From Physella acuta (Eukaryota; Mollusca; Gastropoda; Physidae), in assembly GCF_028476545.1 (NCBI RefSeq), contig NW_026732350.1, forward strand, positions 124,001 through 188,000: a stretch of 64,000 nucleotides of DNA. The letters run 5' to 3'. The notes under the pieces are model-generated. The model was not told the DNA's origin and made no database searches. It saw nothing but the letters and a program-made list of their open reading frames with translations. Numbering within the stretch: position 1 is the stretch's first letter; each line of letters starts with the position of its first letter. Positions 1 to 12,965 of the stretch are shown here, piece by piece. Position numbers and translations under genes: made by a program.

Positions 1-66
1 ATATTGAAAGTACAGTTTGATTAGTACTATGTCATGTTGCCTTTACTTTCCTTAACATTATAAATA

Positions 67-72
<6 letters not shown>

Positions 73-107
<35 letters not shown>
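73..107. repeat. (TA)n microsatellite
   Basis: About 35 bases of uninterrupted TA dinucleotide are seen directly. It is the shortest of the TA blocks in the window. Confidence 0.95.
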
Positions 108-1757
<1,650 letters not shown>

Positions 1758-1905
1758 AAGAATTACATGCAGATTTATTGTACCTGCTTTTATCTGTGAT
1801 TTACGATTAGAGATAACACAAAAAAATGCGTCATAAAATGTAGGACGCCTGGGTAGACTCATACATCATGAAATATATCATAGCATGTCTTAAAATTAGA
1901 ACACA

Positions 1906-1910
<5 letters not shown>

Positions 1911-1982
<72 letters not shown>
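1911..1982. repeat. (TA)n microsatellite
   Basis: About 72 bases of perfect TA dinucleotide, 155 bases beyond the previous TA block. Confidence 0.95.
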
Positions 1983-1986
<4 letters not shown>

Positions 1987-1989
1987 GGC

Positions 1990-2440
1990 GCCGACGCCAT
2001 CTGTACCTCTCTTATGACAATCATTTCGTGTAATAATATACATCACTGCATGATGTAGATCTGTTTTTTACAGCTTCGCTCGTGTTAGATGTTAAATGTA
2101 TCGTCGACAATGGAATCCAAGAGGTATTTAGCCCACTATGGCGCATGATGCCAGATCCTTTGCCCTTGAATATAATGAGTATCATATTGTAGATCCTACG
2201 AGAATTATCGCCCATGTTTTTTTTTTTGTTGCTTATATTGTTAACATGCATAAGTAAACTCGGTCTAGATTTGAGATAGGTTGGCTCGAGGTTTTGCAAA
2301 CATGTACTTAGATATTTCGATTGGTGCTTGTTCTGTTTGTTTTAGAAATAGCTGGCCTTGATTTGGTATTCGACGCACGAGAATTGTTTTGATGTTTTAC
2401 AGTAAAAAACGTGTGGACGAGTATTAGATATACGGGTATC
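1990..2440. other. No gene seen
   Basis: Unique AT-rich sequence. Short minus-strand open frames here have no recognisable domain. Confidence 0.5.
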
Positions 2441-2760
2441 GGAAAAATAGATGTTGGGCAATCGTATTAATACTACAGAGACTTTTGTTGGACGAACGGA
2501 TATTGCATTGACGGACGTAGGACAAGCGTATGTTGCATTGACTGGTGTATGTGGGACAAGCAAGTTTTGAACTAGGGAATGTTGACAAAAGAGGGTGGGC
2601 ATTCAATTAAAGGATAAACGTATTTTGCTTCGATGTATGCTTGACAAACAGGTATGGTGAACAAACAGATGTTAAATTGAAGTTTGTCGGACAAACGTAT
2701 GTTGGATAAAGGTAGCTGGACATACAATTAATGACTACACGAAAGTCAGGTTAAATAAAC
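2440..2760. repeat. Degenerate tandem repeat, roughly 30-bp units
   Basis: The phrase GGACAAACGTATGTTG and variants (GACGAACGGATATTG, GGACAAGCGTATGTTG, GGACATACAA) recurs every few tens of bases. The copies have diverged and contain indels, so the array is old. The open minus frames at 2342-2606 are translations of it. Confidence 0.5.
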
Positions 2761-3400
2761 AATGATATCCACAGTGTTGGACGTTGTAGGTTAACTATTA
2801 CAATATGCATAAAAACAGATGAACTTTAACCTCTGTCCTACTGATCATTAGGTTACAACCTTTCACCATCACCCACCCCCATTTACCTTACTCTTTATAT
2901 GAACTTACTGACGACATAGATCTAGTATATCAATGCGTTCAAGGATGAATTTGTTGAAATGAAATATACAATGCATTTTGGCGCTGATAATATAGCGAGT
3001 ATTAAAACCATTTCTCTAACTCAATGACATCTAGAAATAGTTTCATCAACCGAGTTTTAAAATTTCGTTGTCTAAAATTTAAAAAAAATTACTGAATTGC
3101 CCCAAAAATAAAATAACATAAACCGATTACTCTTTTGAATTCAGTCTGGAATATAAATGGTCATACAAAACGCATTTATTTCAATTTACATCGTAATTTT
3201 ATTACTAGGAAAAAAAATGGGTTTTAAATAACTTCAAAGTTGTTCTTGATCCGACGGTGCAGCTGGTTTCAATATGGAAGCCGCAGGAGCTGGGTGGAGC
3301 TGAGTGGTAACTGACAGCTGCCAGCTCACGTGATATATATGGGGGCAGGGATGGGGTTTATTTTTAGCTCGCCTGGCTACAGTCTGAAACAATAGTGGAA
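2760..3400. other. No gene seen
   Basis: Unique, AT-rich sequence with no open frame of note and no recognised element. Confidence 0.5.
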
Positions 3401-3403
3401 CGA

Positions 3404-3590
3404 TGACGAACACAAGAGGTTATAGATTTAAGACAAGACTGAGACACAAGATAATAGATTTGAGACATGTCTGAGACACAAGACGTTATATATTTCAGAC
3501 GTGTCTGAGACACGACATAATAGATCTGAGACAATTCTGAAACGAAAATCATTATAGACATGAATCAAGGGTGAGACACAAGTCATTTTG
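3404..3590. repeat. Degenerate tandem repeat, about 38-bp unit
   Basis: Four to five diverged copies of a unit built on TGAGACACAAGA and TAGATTTGAGACA. The minus-strand 65-residue open frame over it (repeated 'CVSDMSQIYYLVSQ'-like phrases) is a repeat translation. Confidence 0.55.
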
Positions 3591-3627
3591 GACAAGCTAG
3601 ACAAACGTACCCAAAATACGAGAAACG

Positions 3628-3830
3628 GGTGAAGTAGAGTTAATCTGCTTCAATGACCTCGCCATACGGGGGTGGGGTGGGGGTCAGCACACAAACTAGC
3701 CGTGAGTTTTCCGAATAAGTCGCGTACACGTCAAACCAGGGTGGACTCCTGTAGACTTAATCCCGGCATTCGAACTCGAGACTTCCGGAGTAGCAGTCGT
3801 AAACTCTACAAACTGACCACACCATTCCCC
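3628..3830 (-). mobile_element. tRNA-head SINE (conserved-tail family), degenerate
   Basis: On the minus strand the element reads from a tRNA-like head (reverse of GGCATTCGAACTCGAGAC, a degenerate B box) through a linker to the tail GAAGCAGATTAACTCTACTTC. This tail is shared with copies near 15.6, 21.7, 29.7, 40.4, 40.8, 51.2 and 52.2 kb. It carries a G-rich interruption (about 3668-3690). The family is non-autonomous: pol III transcription with retrotransposition by a LINE is the established mode for such elements. Confidence 0.7.
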
Positions 3831-3834
3831 CACT

Positions 3835-5460
3835 TGGTTTAAAAATAATAACAAAATATATTTACACAGATATACAGTTATTTTTAATACTACTTAACAG
3901 CAATTTAAAAAATTGTTTGGAGACACCATAAAACTCTGAAAGATACGAAGATAAACAATTTAACTTTCCTTTCGGTTTTCTTATACCGTAGTATAATAAT
4001 TCTATTATTCTGTACGCAAGGCGTTGGAATCTAAGGTATTATGTAAATACAACAACAGCCTTAGCATTTAAGTGAGGTAGTAAAAAAAATCGTGTCGGCG
4101 GATTAAGATTTTGTTTATGGTAAGAACCTTGTTATACTCGTATAAACTTTTACTACCGGTCAAAATGTTTTGATACTCCCCGCTAACTCAAAACTCCGCA
4201 TCTTCAAATAATTTTTTTTAAAGTGATCTTCTTCACCTAATGACCTTCCTTCCTTCCAACCCCCTCCCCCCACTTCTCAAACCCCCCCCCCCCCCCCCTT
4301 CCTTCTCATGTTTTCGCCAAGACGACCGCTGTACCTTAATCTCACGCGCTACCTCGTGTTTCTATAATTAACCCATTCGCCTCTCGGCTACATGGAGTAA
4401 ATGAGTTGATACCCAACGAAACAACTGATACCCAATTTTTTTTTTTTTACTTCTTACCGCGTTGCCGCGCACAAGTGGCGCGCCTCGAGAGCGAAACCGC
4501 ACCATCTGTGAGCGCACCATCTGCGTGCGCACCATCTCGGGTCGTTAGTCCTGCGCCCCTAGCGCTAGCGAGCGGTAACGCCGGGAATGTGAGGGGAGGG
4601 GAGGGGGGGGGGAACTTTAAAATTACCTGGCCAGTTCATAACGTAAAATGACGGTTCTGAGTTTGGCGTCAGTGCACCCAATTTTGGTAGAGAGGTAAAG
4701 CATCAACTCCTTCATGGCAACTCGATCATCTACTGAATAACTCACAAAGATAGGCACATATTGAACATATATATATACAAGTTGAATCTGAAAGTAAGCC
4801 CTTATGTAGAAATGAAACTGCTAACATTTGAATGTTAGCCCTTAACACCGAAACGGAAGATTTGAAATACGAAATAAAAACATAAAATGTCGAAAACGGA
4901 AATTTTAAATTAAAAAAAAAAAAACGCCTAATACTGACAAAGCTTAATTTTTGAAATATGAAAATAAGCCCATATTATCGGACACGTACAGTTCTTATAT
5001 TTTAGAAGAACGTTTTATCGAAATCGTTTGTTATTTCTCAACTTTAAAACAAAAAGATAGATCAATTTTTATTTTAAAATTTCGATGACTTGGATTTTAT
5101 TCGGCGTCAAAACCTCAAACAAGTAAGGAACTATACGCGCAAGTCAGGATATCAAAGGAACAACTATTTCCATTCTTGTCAGAAAAAAATATCACTAAAA
5201 ATGACATTCCATATTCTTTATTGGAAAGTAAACAAAGAGAAATGACGCAATATGAGTGAGAGTGAGACAGGGTAGGTAAGAACAGTTGTAATAGGGAGGC
5301 AGGGGGTGGGTAGAGGAAGAGAGGTGCGTCCTCAAAACGTGAGAGCCATTGAGCCAGCCGCACGGTAGTGCCGCATTAGTGTATTAGATTCCCAGGAACA
5401 TCCGCGTACGGCCAAGCTACACTACACGCTGGGCGCTATCTGCAGCAGAGAACACTTAAT
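3835..5460. other. No gene seen; one GC-rich patch
   Basis: Mostly AT-rich with a C-run at 4281-4298. A CpG-rich patch at about 4455-4610 holds three copies of GCGCACCATCT-like sequence (4497-4537). No promoter or coding exon could be tied to it. Confidence 0.5.
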
Positions 5461-5464
5461 AGAA

Positions 5465-6180
5465 TTACTCTATCGGCGGTGCCGGTACACATGGGTTGGG
5501 ATTGGTACGGGGCGGTATCGGTACAGTAGGGCCGGGACTGGTACAGTTGGGCTGGGATTGGTACACTAGGGACGGTATCGGTACAGTAGAGCTGGGACTG
5601 GTACAGTAGGGCCGGGATTGGTACACTTGGGACGGTATCGGTACAGTAGGGATGGGACTGGTACAGTAGGGCCGGGATTGGTACACTTGGGACGGTATCG
5701 GTACAGTAGGGATGGGACTGGTACAGTAGGGCTGGGATTGGTACACTTGGGACGGTATCGGTACACATGGGCTCAGAATGGGCCGGGACTAGTACACATG
5801 GGACGGGACTGGTACAAATGGTGAGGGACTGGTACAAATGGGGAGGGACTGGTACACATGGGACGGGACTGGTACAAATGGGGCGGGACTGGTACAAATG
5901 GGGCGAGACTGGTACAAATGGGACGGGACTGGTACAAATGGGGAGGGACTGGTACAAATAAGGATGGACTGGTACACATGGGACGGGACTGGTACAAATG
6001 GGGCGGGACTGGTACAAATGGGGCGAGACTGGTACAAATGGGACGGGACTGGTACAAATGGGGAGGGACTGGTACAAATGGGGATGGACTGGTACACATG
6101 GGACGGGACTGGTACAAATGGGGCGGGACTGGTACAAATGGGGCGAGACTGGTACAAATGGGACGGGACTGGTAAAAAAA
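5465..6180. repeat. 20-bp minisatellite with 60- and 120-bp higher-order structure
   Basis: About 35 copies of a 20-bp unit of the form GGTACAAATGGGGCGGGACT. In the left part (to about 5760) variants recur every three units (60 bp). In the right part (about 5780-6170) they recur every six units (120 bp), marked by the periodic GGTACACATG unit. Because 60 and 120 are multiples of three and the unit lacks stops, several frames on both strands are open for up to about 300 codons. These are not taken as genes. Confidence 0.95.
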
Positions 6181-6485
6181 AGCTGTAATGGTACACAAGA
6201 GGAGGCAGGGGTAATAAATTTGTGGTACCAATACCAGGGGGCAATAGCTAAAAAAGGTATATATGAGCCTGGATAGGTACAAAAAGGACGGCACAGTACA
6301 AAAGAAGGGGAAACGGTACAAAAGAAATGGTGACGGTACAAACGGGGCGGTACTGTTAAAAAAGAGCTGTACAAGTACAAAGTGTAACGATAAAAATTAT
6401 GGCTCCGGTACTAACGCGACTACTCCGGTACAAATAGCACGGAACTTGTACAACGGAGGCGGCGCCGGTACAAACGGTACGACTT
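6181..6485. repeat. Decayed edge of the 20-bp minisatellite
   Basis: Phrases of the GGTACAAAnGG type continue at irregular spacing (for example near 6276, 6336, 6456) with many indels. This is the usual picture of old units at the border of an actively homogenised array. Confidence 0.65.
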
Positions 6486-6489
6486 CAAA

Positions 6490-7220
6490 ACATACAGGAT
6501 CGCTGCCGTTCGTAAGGTGAAAGACCGAGGACGGGGAGGGAAGGGGGGTTACACCTAATCTTAAGACTATGTTGTGCGCGGAGCAATTGTTTACTACATT
6601 ACGTAAACAGTTTACGGAGGGCGAGCGTAAAAGTCGCAGGTGCGGCGACGGATCTATTGGGGTGATGTTGTTTATGTACGGTTGTCGCTGACGTTGATGT
6701 GAGTTTTAGTTTTTGGTGTTGTCTGTTTGATGGTGTGTGTTGTCTGTTTGATGATCTGCGCTGCCTGCTGGATGATGTGGAGTTGGCGGAGATTTTATGA
6801 AGTCATGGACGTGTTTGTGTATTAGATAAAGTGCTTAGATTGAGAATTTAAAGTATGCTAGGTTTGTTACTGCATTTAATATTGATAACTTGTGTTCCGT
6901 TTTGTGATGGTCATATGTTTGTAATGCTGTTTATTTTCGTTTTGTGTGTGTGAATGTGTATGTTGTGTATGTCATAACAAGTGTGGATTTAACTTATAAG
7001 TCCATCAGCTGTGTAGAGAGAGAGGGGGGTCTGATAAATGGACAATATCTGGCTCTTACCATCTTACTGCCAAGGCATTGTGCTTGGCTTTCCAATATGC
7101 AATCAGTCAAATGTCTATTAGATAACTTAGTAATTATTTGTTTATCTAGTTTCAGAATATGATTTTTTTTAAAACTACAACTAACTATTAAAACATCTTT
7201 AATGTTTTGTTTGCGAGTCA
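6490..7220. other. No gene seen; GT-rich on + strand
   Basis: The + strand is G/T-biased from about 6650 to 6970 (TGTGTGTTGTCTGTTTGATG-like phrases). No recognised element or coding exon. Confidence 0.5.
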
Positions 7221-7502
7221 TCATAATTCATGTGTACTACACGAGGCGCATAGGGACGAAACACCTTTACACAGTACTCGGTTTTGGGGATATTTCTTCA
7301 ACTTGAGTCCATGACATCCCGGCTGTTTATGCTTCACTGGCAACTGTGGCCCATCTATTGTCTTCTTTCTATTTGTTAGTACCGCTTCCATAATCCGAAT
7401 AGCAGCTTTATTCCTAACATTGGTGAGCAAATCTGATATAAACTCATAATTCATGTAAAGCGTTGGATAATTTATAACACCAAGCGAGGCGTGATTTAAC
7501 AT
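7221..7502 (-). other. Unrecognised open frame, possible decayed transposase tail
   Basis: About 93 codons are open on the minus strand from an ATG at 7502. The peptide has natural composition and ends in a Cys-containing tail (RVLCKGVSSLCASC) after an LPVKHKQP phrase. This vaguely recalls the C-terminal Cys-rich tails of piggyBac-like transposases, but the spacing of cysteines does not match a standard motif. No catalytic domain or terminal repeats were found upstream. It may be chance. Confidence 0.15.
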
Positions 7503-7509
7503 CACAAAT

Positions 7510-8595
7510 CATATTAAGCATGACATAATGTCTCGAGTCAAAGATTTAACATCGCAAGTGAATAATGCATGATTGTATCATCAAGCATGATTTTATCACA
7601 CAAATCACACAAAACAACGTGAACGCACTTGGACCCCTAACATATCAGCTTTGAGAACCTCTCTTAATGGCTTATCCCGAAGATAAGTACCCACGAGCAA
7701 CTGATACATCGCGACTCATCAGACCGAGGTACAGCAAGGACACCGAGGGCAGGAAATGCCGAGAGATGTCTTTGAAGCCGACCACTGCAGGCCGCCTTCT
7801 GATAGATCTCCGGAATGAGCTCGTTAAGTGCGGGGCGATACAGGTTTCAAGAGAGAGATTTACTAACGGACACGGCGATTTAGGTTAATTTAGTCTCCAA
7901 TTTACAGGGTATTTTTTTGTTTTTTCGATAGATACGGATATACCAGGGGGGTAATGAAATTAGACGAATCTGTAGTGTGCTCGTTCGCCGACAGCTGGTT
8001 TACCGATGGTATTCTAATGTTTGATTGTAACATGGCGTTTTCGAATGTTAAAGATGCCATTGTATATGTATTCAATTGTTTACTTTTAAATTTACTGTAT
8101 TTATTTATTTATTTTTTGTTACTAAATAAGACAAGTAAAGAAGTTTTAAGATATAACGCAATGTATGACAGATGAAGTAGAGTCGGTTTACGAAACTTAA
8201 ACATGGTGGTTACTCATAATATGTGTTTAATACACTTTGTTTGAGTTTGGACAAGAATAGATTAGAATGTTAAATCAAATGTACGCTGGGGTAGATGCGG
8301 CTCGTCAGTCTTGGTAAGGCGATTCATCTCTTCAGGAGTGAACCTCGAGGAAATATAAAGAGTACATCCCTATAGGCGATATAAGTATCAGCTCTAGTCC
8401 CCTTTCGATAGCTGCGGCAACAGAGTTCATTCCAAATGTATTCCTATGGACTAAACCGGCCAAGACCGAAGACCAGAAGATAGATGGGTAGACCACGATC
8501 TCTTCATTTGATGCCCAGGGAAGCGCCGCAGAAATGTAATCTCTGGGCGTACATCCATTGTCTCACGAGACAAAAGGAACCATATATACAAATGG
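7510..8595. other. No firm gene; short open frames only
   Basis: An open frame at 7667-7888 (+) has relatively GC-rich codons and a CAG|GTTTCA site near 7842, but no recognised domain. Another at 7954-8175 is AT-rich and hydrophobic. Neither has convincing exon borders. The segment at 7505-7620 repeats AACATCACAA and CAAGCATGA phrases. Confidence 0.4.
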
Positions 8596-8749
<154 letters not shown>

Positions 8750-9540
8750 GGATATTTTAGTAAGGAAATCTAATCATAAATAAAAACTCTATTCATACAG
8801 CAACTTAATTAAGTGGGGGGAGCTGTTATTTTTTTTTTATAAATACAAACCTCTTATTGAGACACGAGCAAGGGTTGTTTTTTTTTTTTACTTTTTTTTT
8901 TGGCTAATAAATAAATGGGAAATATTTTCCCATGCTAGTTGTGTTGTAGAGGTATTGTTCGCCCAATGTCAATTTTATGAAAGCGTCCCCGTAGACTGCT
9001 AGGCATGTGAAAACTGCGTCAGTGTTCGGGGATGGGGACAATTCAACAAAGGACGAGACCCATGTCGAGGGCTGGCCGGCTGTGAGATAAACACACGGCA
9101 CTGTAATTATCGTGATTGCTGCCATGGGTAATTAAAAGTTTAGGGTGTAGTTGAATGTATCGGGGTAAATAAAGGATACGAGGGTGGAATAGTGAACAAT
9201 TATGGGATGTGGACAAGTAACTTTTGTCCATAAGATGTAGCAAGTGCAGGGTTGTATATAAATAATAGTTGGATTTTTTTAAAACTATATGTTTTAGGGC
9301 TAGAGGGGGGGGGGGGGATTTAGAATGGCGCCAAATGAAAAAATGTAATGGGTGGCATTGTTTTTCTGTTATCATGTGGGTGGTCGATGCAAGGTTAGAT
9401 GTGGGGAATGGTGTGTGTGTGTGAGGGGTAGATGTGGTTACGTCTGAGGATATGAGGGTGGTCAATATAGGGGTGTGGTTATATGTTGGTGAGGGTGTGG
9501 GGGACACTGAGAGGCTGGTCATATGTGTATGTGTGCTTAG
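8750..9540. other. No gene seen
   Basis: Contains a run of about 13 G at 9306-9318 and G/T-rich DNA from 9370 onward. A long minus-strand open frame (9043-9603) is low-complexity His/Thr/Ser/Pro and partly covers the next minisatellite, so it is rejected as a gene. Confidence 0.5.
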
Positions 9541-10030
9541 GTGTGAACATACATCTATGTGGTCGTTTAGGAAACGTATCAAATGAGTGTTGTTGGATAA
9601 CATAAGTGTATGTGGTCGTTTAGGAAACGTATCAAATGAGACGTGTTAAATGAGTGTTGTTGGATAACATACATGTATGTGGTCGTTTGGAAGACGTGTT
9701 AAATGAGTGTTGTTGGATAACATACATGTTTGGAAGACGTGTGGGGTCGGTAAAGCTCATGGTTGCAAAACCGAAAAGTCTCGAGTTCGAACCCTCGGGC
9801 AGATAAGGCTCGATCCCTTCCAACACTTAAAATTAAGAACGAAGAAGAAGAAGAAGGAAGACGTGCCAAATGCGTGTTGTTGGATAAGTGTATGTGGTCG
9901 TATAGGAGACGTGTCAAATGAGTTTTGGATAACATAAGTGTATGTGGGCGTATTAGAGAAGTATCAAATCAGTGTTGTTGGATAACATAAGAGTATGTGT
10001 TCGTATAGAAACGTAAAAATGAGTTTTGGA
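9540..10030. repeat. Minisatellite, about 53-bp unit, interrupted by a SINE
   Basis: Copies of a unit containing GTGTTGTTGGATAACATA, ATGTGGTCGTTTAGGAAACG and TATCAAATGAGT recur from about 9540 to 10030 with length variants. The single-head SINE at 9742-9855 splits one unit. Confidence 0.8.
9742..9855 (+). mobile_element. Single-head tRNA-like SINE with (GAA)n tail
   Basis: The insert carries GGTCGGTAAAGCTCATGG, an AGTTCGAACCC B-box-like block, the GGCAGATAAGGCTCGATCCC linker and a (GAA)n tail. It is flanked by the perfect 10-bp duplication GGAAGACGTG (9732-9741 and 9856-9865). It corresponds to the second half of the dimeric SINE seen at 38.1, 38.9 and 58.5 kb. Confidence 0.85.
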
Positions 10031-10059
10031 CGGAGAGTGAGTTCGTGTGAAAACAACAA

Positions 10060-10300
10060 ACTGGTCAACGTGTAGGAAATAGTAGGAGATATATGGTGAG
10101 TGTGCTCAAGTCTGCATGTGGTCAAGCGTTTGAGTGTATGTGGTCAAGTATGTGTTTATGTGTGGTCAGTGTGTCTGGTCAAGTGTGTAAATAGTGTGTC
10201 GTCGGGTCTATGTCGTCAAGCGTATGTGGTGGAGAATGTGTTTGTATGTGGTCAGTGTGTGTAGTCAGTTGCGTGTTTTTGCATTGGGGGAGAGGGCTCA
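10060..10300. repeat. GT-rich cryptic repeat
   Basis: Irregular repetition of TGTGTGGTCAAGTGTGT-type phrases. It may be a decayed extension of the neighbouring minisatellite. Confidence 0.5.
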
Positions 10301-11175
10301 ATTATGCGTGGTCTATGTTATTTTTATTCATTTTTTCATTTTTTTCAATAACGGTAGCAACAGTAGGCACGGAGGCCATGTTAATTGTTATTGTAATGTG
10401 TGAGCAAGTATAGGCGTTCATGTATAAGGCAACAAACGAAAACAAAAAATAAGGATAAAATACTTGATAGAAAGCCGGTGCGATCAAAAATTCATTGTAG
10501 TGTAGATAGGAAACAAAATATACAAACAAATAAAGACGAAACAGATAAAAAATAAAAAATATACACCCATTTTTAAGAAATACCAACTAGCAACGATACT
10601 AGAGATATGTCTGAAACTCCTAAACCAACAAATAAAAATTAGAGAACTATTTAAATTTAAAAAAATTTAAGAATACATTTAGAAACTTAACTATGAGAGA
10701 ACAAAGTTAAGAAAACAAAATGTGGGTAAAAATATCCACCTTCCTACCTAAACTAAGAACAAAGAGCTAAGAGCGAAGATTTCAACGAAATAAACCAGAA
10801 CCTTAACCGGAAATGTCACGCAGAAGATCTCGGATAAAAATCAGTCAATAACTTATGTAAAAATATCATGACGTAAAAGCGTCTTGACGTGACGTCTGAC
10901 GTAATTGCATGCACGAGTTATTGCAAGATATCGGCAAAGGGGGGGGGGGGGGGAAGCGTAGTCGTATTTCATGAAAAAAAGAACAACTTTCTTCTACTTA
11001 GTTCATGAAGTTGCCTACAATTACTCATTCCTTTATTTTATTTGCGTGTAATAATTTGAAAATAAATCTTCTGAATATTGACGTTATCACACATTAATAT
11101 GTTAATCGTTTATTTTCTGGCCATTAGAGCATGTCCAAATAAGAATCGTAAAGAATGAAAAAATATACAGCATAT

Positions 11176-11178
<3 letters not shown>
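10300..11178. other. No gene seen
   Basis: AT-rich sequence with a G run at 10939-10954. No open frame with a recognisable domain. Confidence 0.5.
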
Positions 11179-11258
<80 letters not shown>

Positions 11259-11302
11259 ATATATATAGATAGATATAGATATATACATATATGCATATAA
11301 AC

Positions 11303-11379
<77 letters not shown>

Positions 11380-11390
11380 TGCATATAAAC

Positions 11391-11451
<61 letters not shown>

Positions 11452-11470
11452 CCTATATATATATATATAA
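11179..11470. repeat. Interrupted (TA)n block with an internal duplication
   Basis: TA dinucleotide is broken by two copies of an ATGCATATAAACATATATAC phrase, at about 11290-11310 and 11377-11397. A unit of about 90 bp was therefore duplicated after the interruption arose. Confidence 0.9.
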
Positions 11471-12302
11471 TTATTTTGCAACAGGACTGTAAAAATATAT
11501 ATCCTAGATTAGCAGCTGCCTTTGCTAAGTTCATACAGGTGACGAATATCGCTTTAGCACTTTCAAAGATCGGTTCTCCAACTCCCTACTTTAGGTCTAC
11601 TTACACGAATATAATCTTCCGGATCTTACAAACGTAGGAGTTGTTTTGAACTACTTTTTTTTCATTTCGTATTCTCTTCAAAACAGGCATTCAATGTATA
11701 CACTCTCAACAGTTACCTTATTAAATATAACGTTATGGTTAGACTATTTCATACTAGTTCAAAGAATAAAAAGAAGGTGTTGCTTTTCTCAAAACCAAAT
11801 TCAAATGTAGCTTTTTATTATTTTAATCATTCTTAAGATAAAATATTTTGAAAAAGATTACCACAAAAACGTGGGTTACTTCTAGCATAAAAGATACTTT
11901 GTGTTGAGCTAACGACGGGGAGTTATTTCCCCGTCTACCAAAAGCCCCTACCGATTATTGTCTTCAAACTATATTTTTTTTTATCTACATCTGAAGTTGA
12001 TATCTGATACTCCGGCGAGGAATCAAAGCCCAGGCTAGGGGTCGTTCTTCCCGACTTAACTCCGGGATTAGGGTCCCGACTGTCTGGGACCCGCGGCCGG
12101 GGGACACTGACGCACCAGTGAAGCAGTGAGCGATACGGATCATTAACGGCCACGCATCAGGTGTTTAATCCCGCTAGGTGTCAGTTTGTCTGTGCATCTG
12201 TAAGTGTCGGGGAATAATTATACAGGCTGTGCATATGTTACTTTTATTTCTCACACCCACCTTCTCTCTGTATAAGGCCTATGATGTATCTCTACGCTGA
12301 TC
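11471..12302. other. No gene seen
   Basis: AT-rich to about 11900, then a GC-richer segment (11960-12160) with C- and G-runs of unknown origin. No supported coding exon. Confidence 0.5.
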
Positions 12303-12320
12303 ATATATATATAAATATAA

Positions 12321-12415
<95 letters not shown>
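12303..12415. repeat. (TA)n microsatellite
   Basis: About 110 bases of interrupted TA repeat ending one base before the target duplication of the adjacent hAT-like element. Confidence 0.95.
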
Positions 12416-12418
<3 letters not shown>

Positions 12419-12424
12419 ATTGAG

Positions 12425-12616
12425 CAGAGACGTAGCGAGGGGGGTACATATGTCCCCGGGCGCCAACCGTAGGGGGCGCCATAATGGGTTGAAAAAAAAA
12501 TAAAAGCTCATTTTAGCTTGTTTTGCATTATAAATATAAAAATATATAGGGGGGGGGGGGGGGTCGCCAAATTGAAACTTTGTCCCCGGGCGCCGGGAAG
12601 GGTCGCTACGCCTCTG
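12425..12616. mobile_element. hAT-like MITE, family A
   Basis: A 192-bp element with inverted ends CAGAGACGTAGCGAGG / GGTCGCTACGCCTCTG and the perfect 8-bp duplication TCATTGAG at 12417-12424 and 12617-12624. Ends beginning CAG with 8-bp duplications are the established signature of the hAT superfamily. There is no coding capacity. The interior holds CCGGGCGCC blocks, a 17-G run and an AT core. Confidence 0.9.
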
Positions 12617-12639
12617 TCATTGAGTAACACCGACGGTCA

Positions 12640-12700
12640 ATAAGGCAGATAGAGTAGAGTTCGACTGTTTCAGTGACCTATGCATCATAAACAGAAGAAT
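12640..12700 (-). mobile_element. SINE tail fragment (conserved-tail family)
   Basis: AGAGTAGAGTTCGACTGTTT and CAGTGACCTATGCA match the reverse of the conserved SINE tail. The head is missing. Confidence 0.5.
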
Positions 12701-12830
12701 AGGCCAGCAAAATTTACTCTTTTTAACTTGAGCTAGTAACCCAAAAGAGCTGAGTTTACTCAAGGACTTACTAGCATTAGTAATTTTCTAGTAGTAACCA
12801 GTTTAGTTGAAAGATCAGGGGACATCATTG

Positions 12831-12965
12831 ACTATCTTAGATTAGTAGCTTCCTAGCCGTAATTAATTTAGATTAATTAACAGATGATAGCATCAACTAT
12901 CTTAGATTGGTAACTTCCTAGCCGTAATTAATTTAGATTAATTAACATATGAGAGCACTAATTAT
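12831..12965. repeat. 65-bp tandem duplication
   Basis: The segment beginning CTATCTTAGATT at 12832 recurs at 12897, with very few differences over TTCCTAGCCGTAATTAAT and TTAGATTAATTAACA. Confidence 0.85.

Noticed and set aside
5436-6380. 314-codon minus-strand open frame rich in Pro/Cys/Tyr
   Set aside because: It is the translation of a 20-bp minisatellite. Comparable frames are open on both strands and in several phases, with no exon borders.
9043-9603. 186-codon minus-strand open frame
   Set aside because: Low-complexity His/Thr/Pro/Ser sequence from G/T-rich DNA, running into a minisatellite; no domain.
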